The notes under the pieces are model-generated. The model worked only from the letters and a program-made list of their open reading frames with translations. It had not been told where the DNA came from and did not search any database. The translations under genes were made by a program, and so were the position numbers. From assembly GCF_000429825.1 (NCBI RefSeq), contig NZ_AUCP01000060.1, positions 1-42,454 on the forward strand: a stretch of DNA of 42,454 bases. The letters are read 5' to 3'. Of the stretch, positions 15,341-23,056 are shown piece by piece (position 1 is the first letter of the stretch; each line of letters begins with the position of its first letter). Origin of the DNA: Cohnella thermotolerans DSM 17683 (GTDB taxonomy: Bacteria; Bacillota; Bacilli; Paenibacillales; Paenibacillaceae).

Positions 15341-16093
15341 TTAGCTTGCGAAAATAGTCTGCCGGTACTTCAGACGATAGCTGTCGCCACTTAATTGGAT
15401 GACCTCGCTCTTATGCAAGATCCGATCCAGGATCGCAGTGGTGATCGCCTGATCTCCCAACAGTTCACCCCAATCCTCCGGCCCTTTGTTTGAGGTGAGG
15501 ATGATTGAAGTTTGACCGTACAGCTTATTCACAAACTGAAAAAACAAATTTGCTTCATTCCGGTCCATGGCCATGAACATCAAGTCATCCAATATGACCA
15601 GATCAGAGTTATGAATACGCCGGAGCTTATGCTGGGACGATCGGGAAATCTCTTGTGTCTTCAGTAAGTGAATTAAGCCATCCATCGGCACGAAGCTCAC
15701 TTTGCAGCCGTTATGTAATGCCTCTACGCCCAATCCGATGGCGATGTGCGTTTTCCCTACCCCGGGAGGCCCGAGCAAGATGAGATTGTAATTCTGCTCA
15801 AGCCATAGAAGTTCCCGTAGTTGCTGAAATTGGCGTTTGCTTATGGATGGTTGTTCTTCCAAACGAAACTCATCCAGCGTCTTCACTTCAGGGAAGGACG
15901 CCCATTTATAACGTCTGGCGAGTTGCTTTTCTTCTCGTCGGACTAATTCATAACGGAGCAGCCGTTGCAAAAACTCACTGCATGTCCATTGGTGTTCTTC
16001 AGCCTCCATTAAGCTTTCATCAATGATCTGGGCCGCTTCCGTGAGGTTGAGTGTTTTTAAGCTTTGTTTCAGGTGTGTTATGGTCTCGTTCAT
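15341..16093 (-). CDS. istB: IS21-family helper ATPase IstB
   Basis: The 250-residue AAA+ protein resembles DnaC. It has a Walker A motif G-P-P-G-V-G-K-T-H near residues 105-113 and a Walker B-like D-L-V-I-L-D-D-L near 160. An N-terminal helical region probably contacts DNA or the transposase. IstB assembles on target DNA and stimulates the IstA transposase. It starts two bases after the istA stop, so the two are translationally coupled. The length is normal for the family and no frameshift is seen. Confidence 0.92.
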   Translation of the reverse strand: MNETITHLKQSLKTLNLTEAAQIIDESLMEAEEHQWTCSEFLQRLLRYELVRREEKQLARRYKWASFPEVKTLDEFRLEEQPSISKRQFQQLRELLWLEQNYNLILLGPPGVGKTHIAIGLGVEALHNGCKVSFVPMDGLIHLLKTQEISRSSQHKLRRIHNSDLVILDDLMFMAMDRNEANLFFQFVNKLYGQTSIILTSNKGPEDWGELLGDQAITTAILDRILHKSEVIQLSGDSYRLKYRQTIFAS

Positions 16094-16095
16094 GT

Positions 16096-17661
16096 TTAGC
16101 CTCCTCTCAAAATGCGCCGGTAGATCTCCACATCACGAATTTGAGGCTTGGCTTTCCATTTGGCCGGATCCACTCCGCTCAGCTGTGTAACATGGCTTCG
16201 ATCCGATGACGTTTTTTCGCAAGAATTTGAGAAGTGGTTCACGGCATCAGCAAAATCCACGGCTCTGTATAATCGGTTGGCCACACAGTAACGGAGAGCC
16301 TGATCCACGGATTCTTGAAATGCCTGATCCAGCGTTTTTTGAATGAGTTGGAGCTGATCACGGGTATACCGCGGATGCAGCCGGCGAATCTCTTCCAGAT
16401 AAGATGAAGCCAGATCAGGATCAGGAAACTGTCTCCTCACACTTTCAAAGTAAGCAGCAATGCCCTTCTGGCGATCTCGCCGGTGATTCGTGTTCTGGAT
16501 GAGCTGGCCCCGCCTCTGTGAGCGTTCATGTTCAGCGATGATTTCACCGGTATCCACATCGTGGATTTGAAGCGTGGACTCATTGACCCGGATCCCAACT
16601 TCTTTCGAGGTGCCATCATACGTCCCGAGGGGAACGGAATACCGACTCCCTTCATACCAAATGGTGTTGTCCTTCCGCACAGTCCTTGTTATACTCGTAC
16701 TAGGAGTTTGCATTTTTTCTGGGACCGGGCGAAGATGTTGCTTCTCAAGGGCGAACACTTCGGCTGGTATTTTTTTGGTCGTATGATGGATCAGCGCATT
16801 CCCTGTCCGGTCTAACCAAGCCAAGCAGTCCTCATTCAACTTATCCACGCTGATGAAGATCCGATGGCGTGCAAAATTTCGTTTGACGTATTTCACGACA
16901 TTTTCGATGCGACCTTTGCTCTCGGGGTCTTGTTTTCGGCACATGTGGACATGAAAGCCTCGATGACGCACATAGACCGCAAATTCGTGGGTCAGGATTA
17001 GATTCCCGTAATTTTCACTGACGAGCAGCAGATGATCCTGATCATAAACGATTTCTTTCGTCATTCCGCCATAATATGCAAAAGCTAATTCATGAGCATC
17101 GATCACATCCTTCGTTACAAATGGCCGATCTTGCCAATGAACGAATTTCTGCCTGGAATGGGAGAGAACGAACGTCATGAACCAGCACTTGACTAGATTC
17201 CCTTGAAGGTTCTTCATTTTCGTCTCCCCGAAGTCCACCTGCATTTGTTCACCCATTGGAGGATCGGGAATGGCTTCATACTGCCTTTGCTGTACCCTCT
17301 TTGGGATCCCGTACATCTTCCGCATCATCCGGACATAGCTTCTCACGGTACTTTCCCCAACTTCAATGTCTGGATGGTGCTCTTTTAGCCAATCCCATAT
17401 TTGAGCGGCAGAGAGGTCGGGGTACTCCCTCAACCACTGAATGATTCGCTGCTCATAGGGGTCTAATTTCTTTTTCCTGGTCTCCATACCTTCCATGAAT
17501 TGTTTGAATTCATCTGGATTCATGCTCAAGTACTTATACACCGTGTTCCTCGAAACATTTAGTTTTCTAGCAATTTGTGAGATCCTTAATCCTTTCTCTT
17601 TCATCTGATGAATGGAGAAAAACATATGCCACCTTTCTAAGCGCTTCATACTCTTCCTCAC
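16096..17661 (-). CDS. istA: IS21-family transposase IstA
   Basis: The 521-residue protein has an N-terminal helix-turn-helix (G-L-R-I-S-Q-I-A-R-K-L-N-V-S-R-N-T-V, residues 24-41) and then a second DNA-binding helical region. The retroviral-integrase core carries D143 (M-Q-V-D-F-G-E), D207 or D209 (V-Y-D-Q-D) and E253 (S-K-G-R-I-E-N). A C-terminal beta-barrel-like segment follows. The DDE triad is complete. It cuts the element ends and joins them to target DNA with IstB. The start codon lies about 100 bases inside the right end. Its frame is intact. Confidence 0.92.
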   Translation of the reverse strand: MRKSMKRLERWHMFFSIHQMKEKGLRISQIARKLNVSRNTVYKYLSMNPDEFKQFMEGMETRKKKLDPYEQRIIQWLREYPDLSAAQIWDWLKEHHPDIEVGESTVRSYVRMMRKMYGIPKRVQQRQYEAIPDPPMGEQMQVDFGETKMKNLQGNLVKCWFMTFVLSHSRQKFVHWQDRPFVTKDVIDAHELAFAYYGGMTKEIVYDQDHLLLVSENYGNLILTHEFAVYVRHRGFHVHMCRKQDPESKGRIENVVKYVKRNFARHRIFISVDKLNEDCLAWLDRTGNALIHHTTKKIPAEVFALEKQHLRPVPEKMQTPSTSITRTVRKDNTIWYEGSRYSVPLGTYDGTSKEVGIRVNESTLQIHDVDTGEIIAEHERSQRRGQLIQNTNHRRDRQKGIAAYFESVRRQFPDPDLASSYLEEIRRLHPRYTRDQLQLIQKTLDQAFQESVDQALRYCVANRLYRAVDFADAVNHFSNSCEKTSSDRSHVTQLSGVDPAKWKAKPQIRDVEIYRRILRGG

Positions 17662-17763
17662 CCATGATGATTATTCTAAGATGAATGATAGTTAGGGGAG
17701 GAAGGAGCGTAAAGTGTTCATTATTATCTAGCGATTTCTGATGTCTATATTCTAGCGGTTACA

Positions 17764-17769
17764 CATAAA
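17764..17769. repeat. Right target-site duplication (CATAAA)
   Basis: This is an exact copy of 15283-15288 and directly follows the right IS end. The dehydrogenase coding sequence resumes in the correct frame after it. Confidence 0.85.
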
Positions 17770-17844
17770 ATGATGCTGGCCCATTATCAGCAAACGAAAA
17801 ACTTGCTGGTCAGCTACAGTCAGAACGCGCTTGGCTTCTTCTAA
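17764..17844 (+). pseudogene. Displaced 3' end of the aldehyde dehydrogenase gene
   Basis: The frame [18 protein letters not shown] then [12 protein letters not shown] is the classic C-terminus of ExaC/AldB-type aldehyde dehydrogenases. It was cut from its gene by the IS21-family element. It has no start codon of its own. Confidence 0.88.
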
Positions 17845-17856
17845 GGTGCGGGGAGC

Positions 17857-18240
17857 ATGAGCACGCGAGAGAAGGATCCTGCCGTGCCCAGGGTGGTGGC
17901 GACCGACGCCGCGCTGGAGCTCATCCTCACAGTGCGAGCGAAGCATGGCCCGGTCATGTTCCATCAATCCGGGGGCTGTTGCGACGGCAGTTCGCCGATG
18001 TGTTATCCGCTCGGCGAATTTCTGGTGGGAGACAGCGACGTACTGATGGGTGAGATTGGCGGTGCGCCGTTTTATATGAGCAAGGCGCAATACGAGTACT
18101 GGAAATATACCCAGCTTATTATTGATGTTGTGCCCGGCAGAGGCGGAATGTTCTCGCTCGAGGGGCCCGAGGGTAAACGGTTTCTGACCCGTTCGCGAGT
18201 GTTCACGCAGGAGGAGATGCAAGCGCTCGGACTGATGTAG
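17857..18240 (+). CDS. DUF779 family protein, partner of the acetaldehyde-type dehydrogenase
   Basis: The 127-residue protein fits DUF779. It contains H-Q-S-G-G-C-C-D-G-S-S-P-M-C-Y with a Cys-rich cluster, L-G-E-F-L-V-G-D-S-D-V, and F-Y-M-S-K-A-Q-Y-E-Y-W-K-Y-T. Genes of this family commonly sit directly behind ExaC/AcoD-type aldehyde dehydrogenases. Here the spacing to the interrupted gene's stop is 12 bases. The biochemical role is not known to me; the conserved Cys residues suggest metal or thiol chemistry. A GGGGAG site precedes the ATG. The upstream IS21 element should separate it from its original promoter, so expression now depends on any outward promoter or is lost. Confidence 0.85.
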   Translation: MSTREKDPAVPRVVATDAALELILTVRAKHGPVMFHQSGGCCDGSSPMCYPLGEFLVGDSDVLMGEIGGAPFYMSKAQYEYWKYTQLIIDVVPGRGGMFSLEGPEGKRFLTRSRVFTQEEMQALGLM

Positions 18241-18335
18241 CAGCCCAACGCCCGGCATTCGGGGAATGAGCTGCAATATCTGAGCGGGCAGCAGCCAACG
18301 GAGATCGAATAGATTTATTTTCGCCTCCACTATGA

Positions 18336-18365
18336 ACAAAGCCAGCCGAATGAGGCTGGCTTTGT
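18336..18365 (+). terminator. Terminator downstream of the DUF779 gene
   Basis: ACAAAGCCAGCC and GGCTGGCTTTGT form a perfect 12-bp stem with a GAATGA loop. Confidence 0.8.
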
Positions 18366-18615
18366 TGCATGAAAGGAGGGGTCGAACCCTGTTCCAAGGA
18401 GGTCAGAGGGTTCGATTGCGCGCAGGTTGCGGAGCAGATCGAGCACGCAATCCCCGATTTTACCGCTGTCGCAACAAGAATACGTCATGCAGGCTTTAGA
18501 ATTCATACGCAGCTGCCAAAGCCGGGAATTGTGACCATTGATGCATGACATGATCGTTAACCCGGATCTTATTGCCGGACAATTGAATCCGCGTAATCCC
18601 ATGAATTAAGGACAG
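18366..18615. other. Intergenic region without a supported gene
   Basis: Short frames exist on both strands but none has a recognisable motif plus a ribosome binding site. The stretch lies between two convergent terminator hairpins. Confidence 0.5.
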
Positions 18616-18643
18616 CAAAGCCGTCCTCAACGGAACGGCTTTG
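18616..18643 (-). terminator. Terminator of the DUF2085 transcription unit
   Basis: CAAAGCCGT and ACGGCTTTG make a 9-bp stem around a 10-base loop, 13 bases past the minus-strand stop codon. Confidence 0.65.
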
Positions 18644-18656
18644 TGGAATGCGGTCA

Positions 18657-19157
18657 TTAGTTTGTCTGTCTTTGGGCTTGATATTCGTCAATAAAGGTCT
18701 CATAAGGAAGCAAATAATCATCGATGGAGCCCTTCTTAGCAAGTAGGGAGAGCAATGTTCCTGCTATAAACACAATGCATTGATACATACTATAAAGAAG
18801 GAAGTGAGAATCCCAAATATAAATATGCTTGAAGACGATCGCAAGCCAAACTCCGAATAGTCCTCCAGTAAGCAACCGGATTAACGTTGTCGATTCACGC
18901 CATCGCAAGGTTTGTGTGAGCCAATCCAGTGTAGCTGGTAATGGGAGAAGACATGCAAGCCAAAAAGGCTCTTTAAATGGAAAATAGATGCTTATGAATA
19001 AATAAACAAACATCATGCTGTATTGACCTGTACAGCGTGTGCATAAAACTATCTTTTTTTTAAAGATAGTTATTTGAAGAGTTCGATTCAATTGGCAATA
19101 TGGATGATGCGAGAATATGATAAACCAAATGCTCGGAACGAGTTGCTTATCTGCCAT
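18657..19157 (-). CDS. DUF2085 family membrane protein
   Basis: The 166-residue protein has four likely membrane segments. The family signature is visible: S-H-H-P-Y-C-Q-L-N-R-T near the start, I-V-L-C-T-R-C-T-G-Q-Y (C-x-R-C-x-G) near residues 37-47, L-P-L-P-A-T-L-D-W-L-T-Q and R-E-S-T-T-L-I-R-L-L-T-G-G-L-F-G. The invariant His/Cys pairs look like a metal site close to the membrane. The function is unknown. It starts six bases after the stop of the upstream zinc-ribbon gene and lacks a good ribosome site, so translation is probably coupled. Its A+T-rich composition differs from its neighbours. Confidence 0.75.
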   Translation of the reverse strand: MADKQLVPSIWFIIFSHHPYCQLNRTLQITIFKKKIVLCTRCTGQYSMMFVYLFISIYFPFKEPFWLACLLPLPATLDWLTQTLRWRESTTLIRLLTGGLFGVWLAIVFKHIYIWDSHFLLYSMYQCIVFIAGTLLSLLAKKGSIDDYLLPYETFIDEYQAQRQTN

Positions 19158-19163
19158 ATTCGT

Positions 19164-19346
19164 TTAGTACTGCAAAGGTCGAGGGGCAGACAGGCGAGTA
19201 GTACCGCAAATGGGGCATCTTTTTGATTTGAACGGATAATAAAGCAAGTAGAAGAGACCACACAAGAAAATGAAAACAAGCCAGTTGAATTTTTTAGTTG
19301 GTTCCACGTTACGGTTGCATAGCTCACAGTACCTGATATCAGCCAT
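19164..19346 (-). CDS. Small zinc-ribbon membrane protein
   Basis: This 60-residue protein has two Cys pairs, C7-x-x-C10 and C44-x-x-C47, flanking a single membrane segment (residues about 22-38, F-N-W-L-V-F-I-F-L-C-G-L-F). The pairs could together form a zinc ribbon at the membrane surface. AAGGGG lies nine bases before the ATG. It forms a tight two-gene unit with the DUF2085 protein, which also has paired Cys residues, so the two may act together on metal or in the same complex. No named family is recognised. Confidence 0.6.
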   Translation of the reverse strand: MADIRYCELCNRNVEPTKKFNWLVFIFLCGLFYLLYYPFKSKRCPICGTTRLSAPRPLQY

Positions 19347-19618
19347 AACTTAATTCCCCTTCTAGTAAAGTTTATAAAATACATTCGAAATATAACTCCA
19401 AAATCCTCCTATAAACGACACGTTCTCATTATTTTTTTAGGTAATTCATACTGGGTAGATAGCCAAATGAACTAGTCCACTTTTTATTATTGATAGGGAC
19501 AATAATCTATGAAATTGCATACATATAGGAGTTTTTTACCAAGACATGTCGAATCGTTTCATCGTTTCACAGACACTTAAACGGACTATCTATCCGCTGG
19601 CGAATCCATCCCGAAGGA
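19347..19618. other. A+T-rich intergenic region
   Basis: It lies upstream of the zinc-ribbon gene and at the 3' end of the AraC-type gene. No gene, strong hairpin or convincing promoter pair was found. Confidence 0.4.
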
Positions 19619-20434
19619 TCAAACCCGATGTGTCTTACGATAGCGGGAAGGGCTGACGTGATACGTCTCGGAGAAAACTCTGCTCAGGTAAAAGCCGTTG
19701 TCAAATCCGCACTGGCTTGCGATCTCCTCCAAGGTCTGGTCGGTGCCCGTCAGCAAGCTAAGGGCTTTTCTCAATCTGATGGATTTCAGATAGTCCGAAG
19801 GCTTGATTTGAAAAGCCTGCCGAAATCGGCGGGTGAATTGAACCGGACTCAGCCCGCAATCGGAGGCGATCTGCCGTAGGGAAAGCTTGGTGAAGGCCAA
19901 GTCGTAAATGCGTCTGGCGGCTTCGTTCATCATTCGATCATCGCCAATCAGCAGAGTAGCGTCATCCGTCAGCCGGCTGCGTTCGCTGCACAATTGAAAC
20001 CACAAATCCTGCAGCAGATGGGAGCGCCATGCGAAGCTGTGCGGCGAGACATTCTCGGCCGCTCTGCGCATACAGGCATACGTATTGGACAGACGTTTGA
20101 CGTCGTTGAAGACCAATGCCCCCCAGGGAATATCGGTTTCGGGCGATCCGTCGTGATCCGGCCCCGTGTGTATAAAGGCAAACTGAACAAAGTGAAACGA
20201 GAGGGGGGACAGGGTTTCGCGAATAAAAGGGGTTCCCGGCGGACACAGGATCAGCTGACCGAATTGGCCGATGCCTTCTTGTTCACCGATCCGATAGTGA
20301 AAGCTTCCTTCTTCCACGCCGAAGGCCACCCATTGATCGTAAAGATCTTCGGCCAGAAGAAATTGCTCCTTGCGCGTCCAGACATGATGATGAATCAATT
20401 GCGGACGATAGTGCCACAGCACCTCTTCCTCCAT
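19619..20434 (-). CDS. AraC-family transcriptional regulator with cupin-like sensor domain
   Basis: The 271-residue protein has an N-terminal cupin-like beta domain (about 10-110; F-G-V-E-E-G-S-F-H-Y and I-L-C-P-P-G-T-P-F) that normally binds a sugar. Two C-terminal helix-turn-helix motifs follow at about 170-268 (T-K-L-S-L-R-Q-I-A-S-D-C-G-L-S-P-V-Q-F-T-R-R-F, and L-E-E-I-A-S-Q-C-G-F-D-N-G-F-Y-L-S-R-V-F). The ATG at 20434 has a GAGGGAGAGG site, better than the GTG two codons earlier. It is divergent from the FAD oxidoreductase gene, so it probably controls that gene and perhaps the whole glycan locus. Confidence 0.9.
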   Translation of the reverse strand: MEEEVLWHYRPQLIHHHVWTRKEQFLLAEDLYDQWVAFGVEEGSFHYRIGEQEGIGQFGQLILCPPGTPFIRETLSPLSFHFVQFAFIHTGPDHDGSPETDIPWGALVFNDVKRLSNTYACMRRAAENVSPHSFAWRSHLLQDLWFQLCSERSRLTDDATLLIGDDRMMNEAARRIYDLAFTKLSLRQIASDCGLSPVQFTRRFRQAFQIKPSDYLKSIRLRKALSLLTGTDQTLEEIASQCGFDNGFYLSRVFSETYHVSPSRYRKTHRV

Positions 20435-20487
20435 GGCCACGCCTCTCCCTCTGAATGAAATAAAATATATGTATTATGATAATTCGC

Positions 20488-20540
20488 TGCATGTAAAAAG
20501 AAAAGAAGAAGGTATACGATGAAATTATCTGCATATAAAA
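20488..20540. promoter_or_regulatory. Divergent control region with two direct repeats
   Basis: TGCATGTAAAA (20488-20498) and TGCATATAAAA (20530-20540) are direct repeats matching at 10 of 11 positions. They lie 42 bases apart, about four helical turns, between the AraC-type gene and the oxidoreductase gene. The arrangement fits AraC-type binding half-sites. Confidence 0.4.
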
Positions 20541-20552
20541 GGTGGGAGAGGC

Positions 20553-22799
20553 ATGAAGTACGAAGAGGTGCTGACGGATATCACCGTCATCGGCGGAGGT
20601 CTTGCCGGCGTTTGCGCGGCGGTCGCCGCCGCGAGGCAGGGGCGCACGGTCGCTCTGATCAACAATCGGCCCGTCCTCGGGGGCAATTCCAGCAGCGAGG
20701 TTCGGGTATGGGTGTGCGGCGCAACCGGCCATGGCGTTAATCGCTATGCCAGAGAGACCGGGATTATGGGGGAAATGTTCCTGGAGAATCAGTACCGCAA
20801 TAAAGAAGGCAATCCTTATTTGTGGGACCTGATCGTGCTTGAGACGGTGAAGGCCGAACCGAACATCCGGCTGTTCCTCAATACCGATGTTCATGAAGTA
20901 GAGGCCTATGGAGATGAGGAGGAGCGGAAGATCCGTTCGGTGACCGGATGGATGATGGGGTCCGAGCGGAAGATCCGCTTCGAGAGCACGATGTTTATCG
21001 ACTGCACAGGCGACGGGTTGATCGGCTTTCTGGCCGGGGCCAAGTACAGGCTGGGCCGTGAGGCCCGGCATGAATTCGGGGAAGCGTGGGCCCCCGAAGA
21101 AGCGGACAACATCACGCTGGGAAGCACGATCCTGTTCTATACCAAGGACGCCGGGCACCCCGTCCGATATGTTCCCCCGAGCTTCGCCAAAGATATTACG
21201 CAGACGTCCATTCCCGTGAAGCGGGTGATCCGCAGCGGGGATTCCGGGTGCCATTACTGGTGGATCGAATGGGGCGGGGAATTGGACACGGTCCATGAGA
21301 ATGAACGGATTCGGGATGAGCTCTGGTCGGTCATTTACGGCATATGGGATTTCATCAAAAATTCGGGACGGTTCGACGCCGACAACATGACGCTGGAATG
21401 GGTGGGGGCGCTGCCGGGCAAGCGGGAATATCGCCGGTTCATCGGAGATTATGTGTTGAACCAGAACGACCTCGTCGCTCAGAAGCCGTTTCACGATCGA
21501 ATCGCCTTCGGCGGCTGGTCCATCGATCTGCATCCGCCGCAAGGGATGTACGCAACGGAGAGCGGATCCAAGCATTATCATATGGACGGCATTTACCATA
21601 TCCCGTTCCGCTCCCTGTATTCCGTCAATGTGAGCAATCTGTTGTTCGCGGGACGCGATATCAGTGCGACCCATGTCGCCTTCGGCACTACACGGGTGAT
21701 GGCGACGTGCGCCGTCATGGGGGAAGCGGCCGGGACCGGTGCGGCATTGGCCGTTGACAAAGCGGTAACTCCCCGGGTCATTGCGGCCGAATATATGGAG
21801 GAGCTCCAGCAGCTCCTGCTGAAGCAGGATGCGTCCATCATCGGCATAGCTAACGCGGATTCCGCGGATCTGGCCAGACAAGCTCACGTTACGGCTTCGA
21901 GCGCGATGAGGGTTTTATCCGTAGAGCAATCCGATCGGGTCTATCGCTTGGAGCGCGATGCCGGACTGCTGTTCCCCGTCGATCCGAAGCTGGAGCGGTT
22001 GGAGCTCTTGGTGGACGCGGATGAAGCGACGACGCTGCAGGTTGAACTGTGGGATACGGGGAGAAAAGAAAATTACGTTCCGGCGAATCGGCTTGCGGCG
22101 GTCACGCAGCGCGTGCCGCAAGGAAGCCGCCAATGGATAAGCTTGCCGCTGCCATGGGCCCCGGCGGAAGCACAGAATGCATTCGTGATTGTTCGCGCCA
22201 ATTCGCACGTATCGCTTCACCTCTCCGCCCGGCCGGTCACCGGCGTGCTTTCGTTTCAATATGCGCCGCCGGCCGCAGGCAATCGGGATTTTTCCTCGCT
22301 TAAAGAGGACCAGCCGGTCATCGCCTGGAGCATGAAAGGACTTGAACGGCAAACGTTCTGTTTTCGGATTTCGCCCGAAACGGAAGCGTTCTCTCCCGAT
22401 AAAGCGGTTGACGGGTACGCAAGGCCGTATGGCGGGCCGCATCTATGGGTATCGGAACCGTTAAGGCCGGACGGCGAGGAATGGATTCAATTGGCGTGGG
22501 AGGCCGAGCCGTTCATACGGGAAGTTCATATCACGTTCAATGACGACGTGAATGAGGATCTCATCAATCTGCACCATCATTTCACCCCGTTCGAGGTGAT
22601 TCCGGAGCTGGTGAAGCAATACCGATTGGAAGCTCATGTAGGCGGCGAATGGCAAGTGCTTGTGCATCATCGGAACAATCGCAGACGCAAACAGATTCAC
22701 CGGTTGGACCGGCCGGTTGCGGCCGACCGTCTGCGATTGGTGGTGGAGGAAACGAATGGAAGCCGTTGCGTGGAAGTGATTGAACTGCGCGTTTATTAA
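20553..22799 (+). CDS. FAD-dependent oxidoreductase with C-terminal discoidin-like domain
   Basis: The 748-residue cytoplasmic protein has an N-terminal FAD-binding Rossmann motif G-G-G-L-A-G (residues 14-19), the E/D-type loop, G-G-N-S-S-S-E, D-C-T-G-D-G near residue 153 and the late motif L-L-F-A-G-R-D-I-S-A-T-H. These are hallmarks of the FAD_oxidored group. After about residue 460 come two beta-rich segments. The last (D-K-A-V-D-G-Y-A-R-P-Y-G-G-P-H-L-W-V-S to the end) looks like an F5/8-C/discoidin carbohydrate-binding fold. No signal peptide is present. Its position beside sugar transporters and glycosidases suggests oxidation of a sugar or sugar derivative, but the substrate is unknown. 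An AGGTGGGAGAGG site precedes the ATG. Confidence 0.85.
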   Translation: MKYEEVLTDITVIGGGLAGVCAAVAAARQGRTVALINNRPVLGGNSSSEVRVWVCGATGHGVNRYARETGIMGEMFLENQYRNKEGNPYLWDLIVLETVKAEPNIRLFLNTDVHEVEAYGDEEERKIRSVTGWMMGSERKIRFESTMFIDCTGDGLIGFLAGAKYRLGREARHEFGEAWAPEEADNITLGSTILFYTKDAGHPVRYVPPSFAKDITQTSIPVKRVIRSGDSGCHYWWIEWGGELDTVHENERIRDELWSVIYGIWDFIKNSGRFDADNMTLEWVGALPGKREYRRFIGDYVLNQNDLVAQKPFHDRIAFGGWSIDLHPPQGMYATESGSKHYHMDGIYHIPFRSLYSVNVSNLLFAGRDISATHVAFGTTRVMATCAVMGEAAGTGAALAVDKAVTPRVIAAEYMEELQQLLLKQDASIIGIANADSADLARQAHVTASSAMRVLSVEQSDRVYRLERDAGLLFPVDPKLERLELLVDADEATTLQVELWDTGRKENYVPANRLAAVTQRVPQGSRQWISLPLPWAPAEAQNAFVIVRANSHVSLHLSARPVTGVLSFQYAPPAAGNRDFSSLKEDQPVIAWSMKGLERQTFCFRISPETEAFSPDKAVDGYARPYGGPHLWVSEPLRPDGEEWIQLAWEAEPFIREVHITFNDDVNEDLINLHHHFTPFEVIPELVKQYRLEAHVGGEWQVLVHHRNNRRRKQIHRLDRPVAADRLRLVVEETNGSRCVEVIELRVY

Positions 22800-22820
22800 T
22801 ATCGACGGATGGATTCACTT

Positions 22821-22849
22821 GAGAGGGGTATGCCTAGCATACCCCTCTC
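22821..22849 (+). terminator. Perfect 13-bp hairpin after the FAD oxidoreductase gene
   Basis: GAGAGGGGTATGC and GCATACCCCTCTC pair around a CTA loop, 21 bases after the stop. No T tract follows, so it may be a processing or attenuation hairpin rather than a full terminator. Confidence 0.6.
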
Positions 22850-23056
22850 GCCTGTTGTACGCCCAAAAGGAGGCGGAAAACAAAAAAATCATCCGATCAC
22901 AAAAAAAGCGTGGCGCCTTTTCCGAACAAGGGAGTGGCCTCGCAAAAAGTGCGGATTTGCTTGCGGAACCGCATCTGCTATTTTCGATTCACCGGCACAT
23001 TAGCGGCATGATCATGCAGCGCAGAATGGGCACAGAACACGGAAAGGAGAACGTTC
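22850..23056. other. Leader region before the first permease gene
   Basis: About 200 bases with A-rich runs and no supported coding frame. It probably holds the promoter of the transport operon, but no confident -10/-35 pair was found. Confidence 0.4.

Larger units (their letters stand above)
15289..17763 (-). mobile_element. Complete IS21-family insertion sequence (2,475 bp)
   Basis: The left end TGTAACCG and right end CGGTTACA are exact 8-bp inverted repeats starting with TG and ending with CA, as in IS21-family elements. The element carries istA and istB on the minus strand. It is flanked by the 6-bp direct repeat CATAAA, within the family's 4-8 bp range. Internal TGAACA-containing motifs recur near both ends (around 15311, 15340 and 17720), as expected for the multiple transposase sites of IS21. 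Both genes are intact and the duplication is still perfect, so the insertion looks recent and the element may be active. Confidence 0.92.

Noticed and set aside
18366..18615. Short frames downstream of the DUF779 gene, e.g. L-S-Q-Q-E-Y-V-M-Q-A-L-E-F-I
   Set aside because: They look slightly protein-like but match no family I can name, and they lack a start with a ribosome site.
20283..21887. 534-residue minus-strand open frame across the AraC and oxidoreductase genes
   Set aside because: It overlaps two well-supported genes and the control region between them, and its sequence has no family features.
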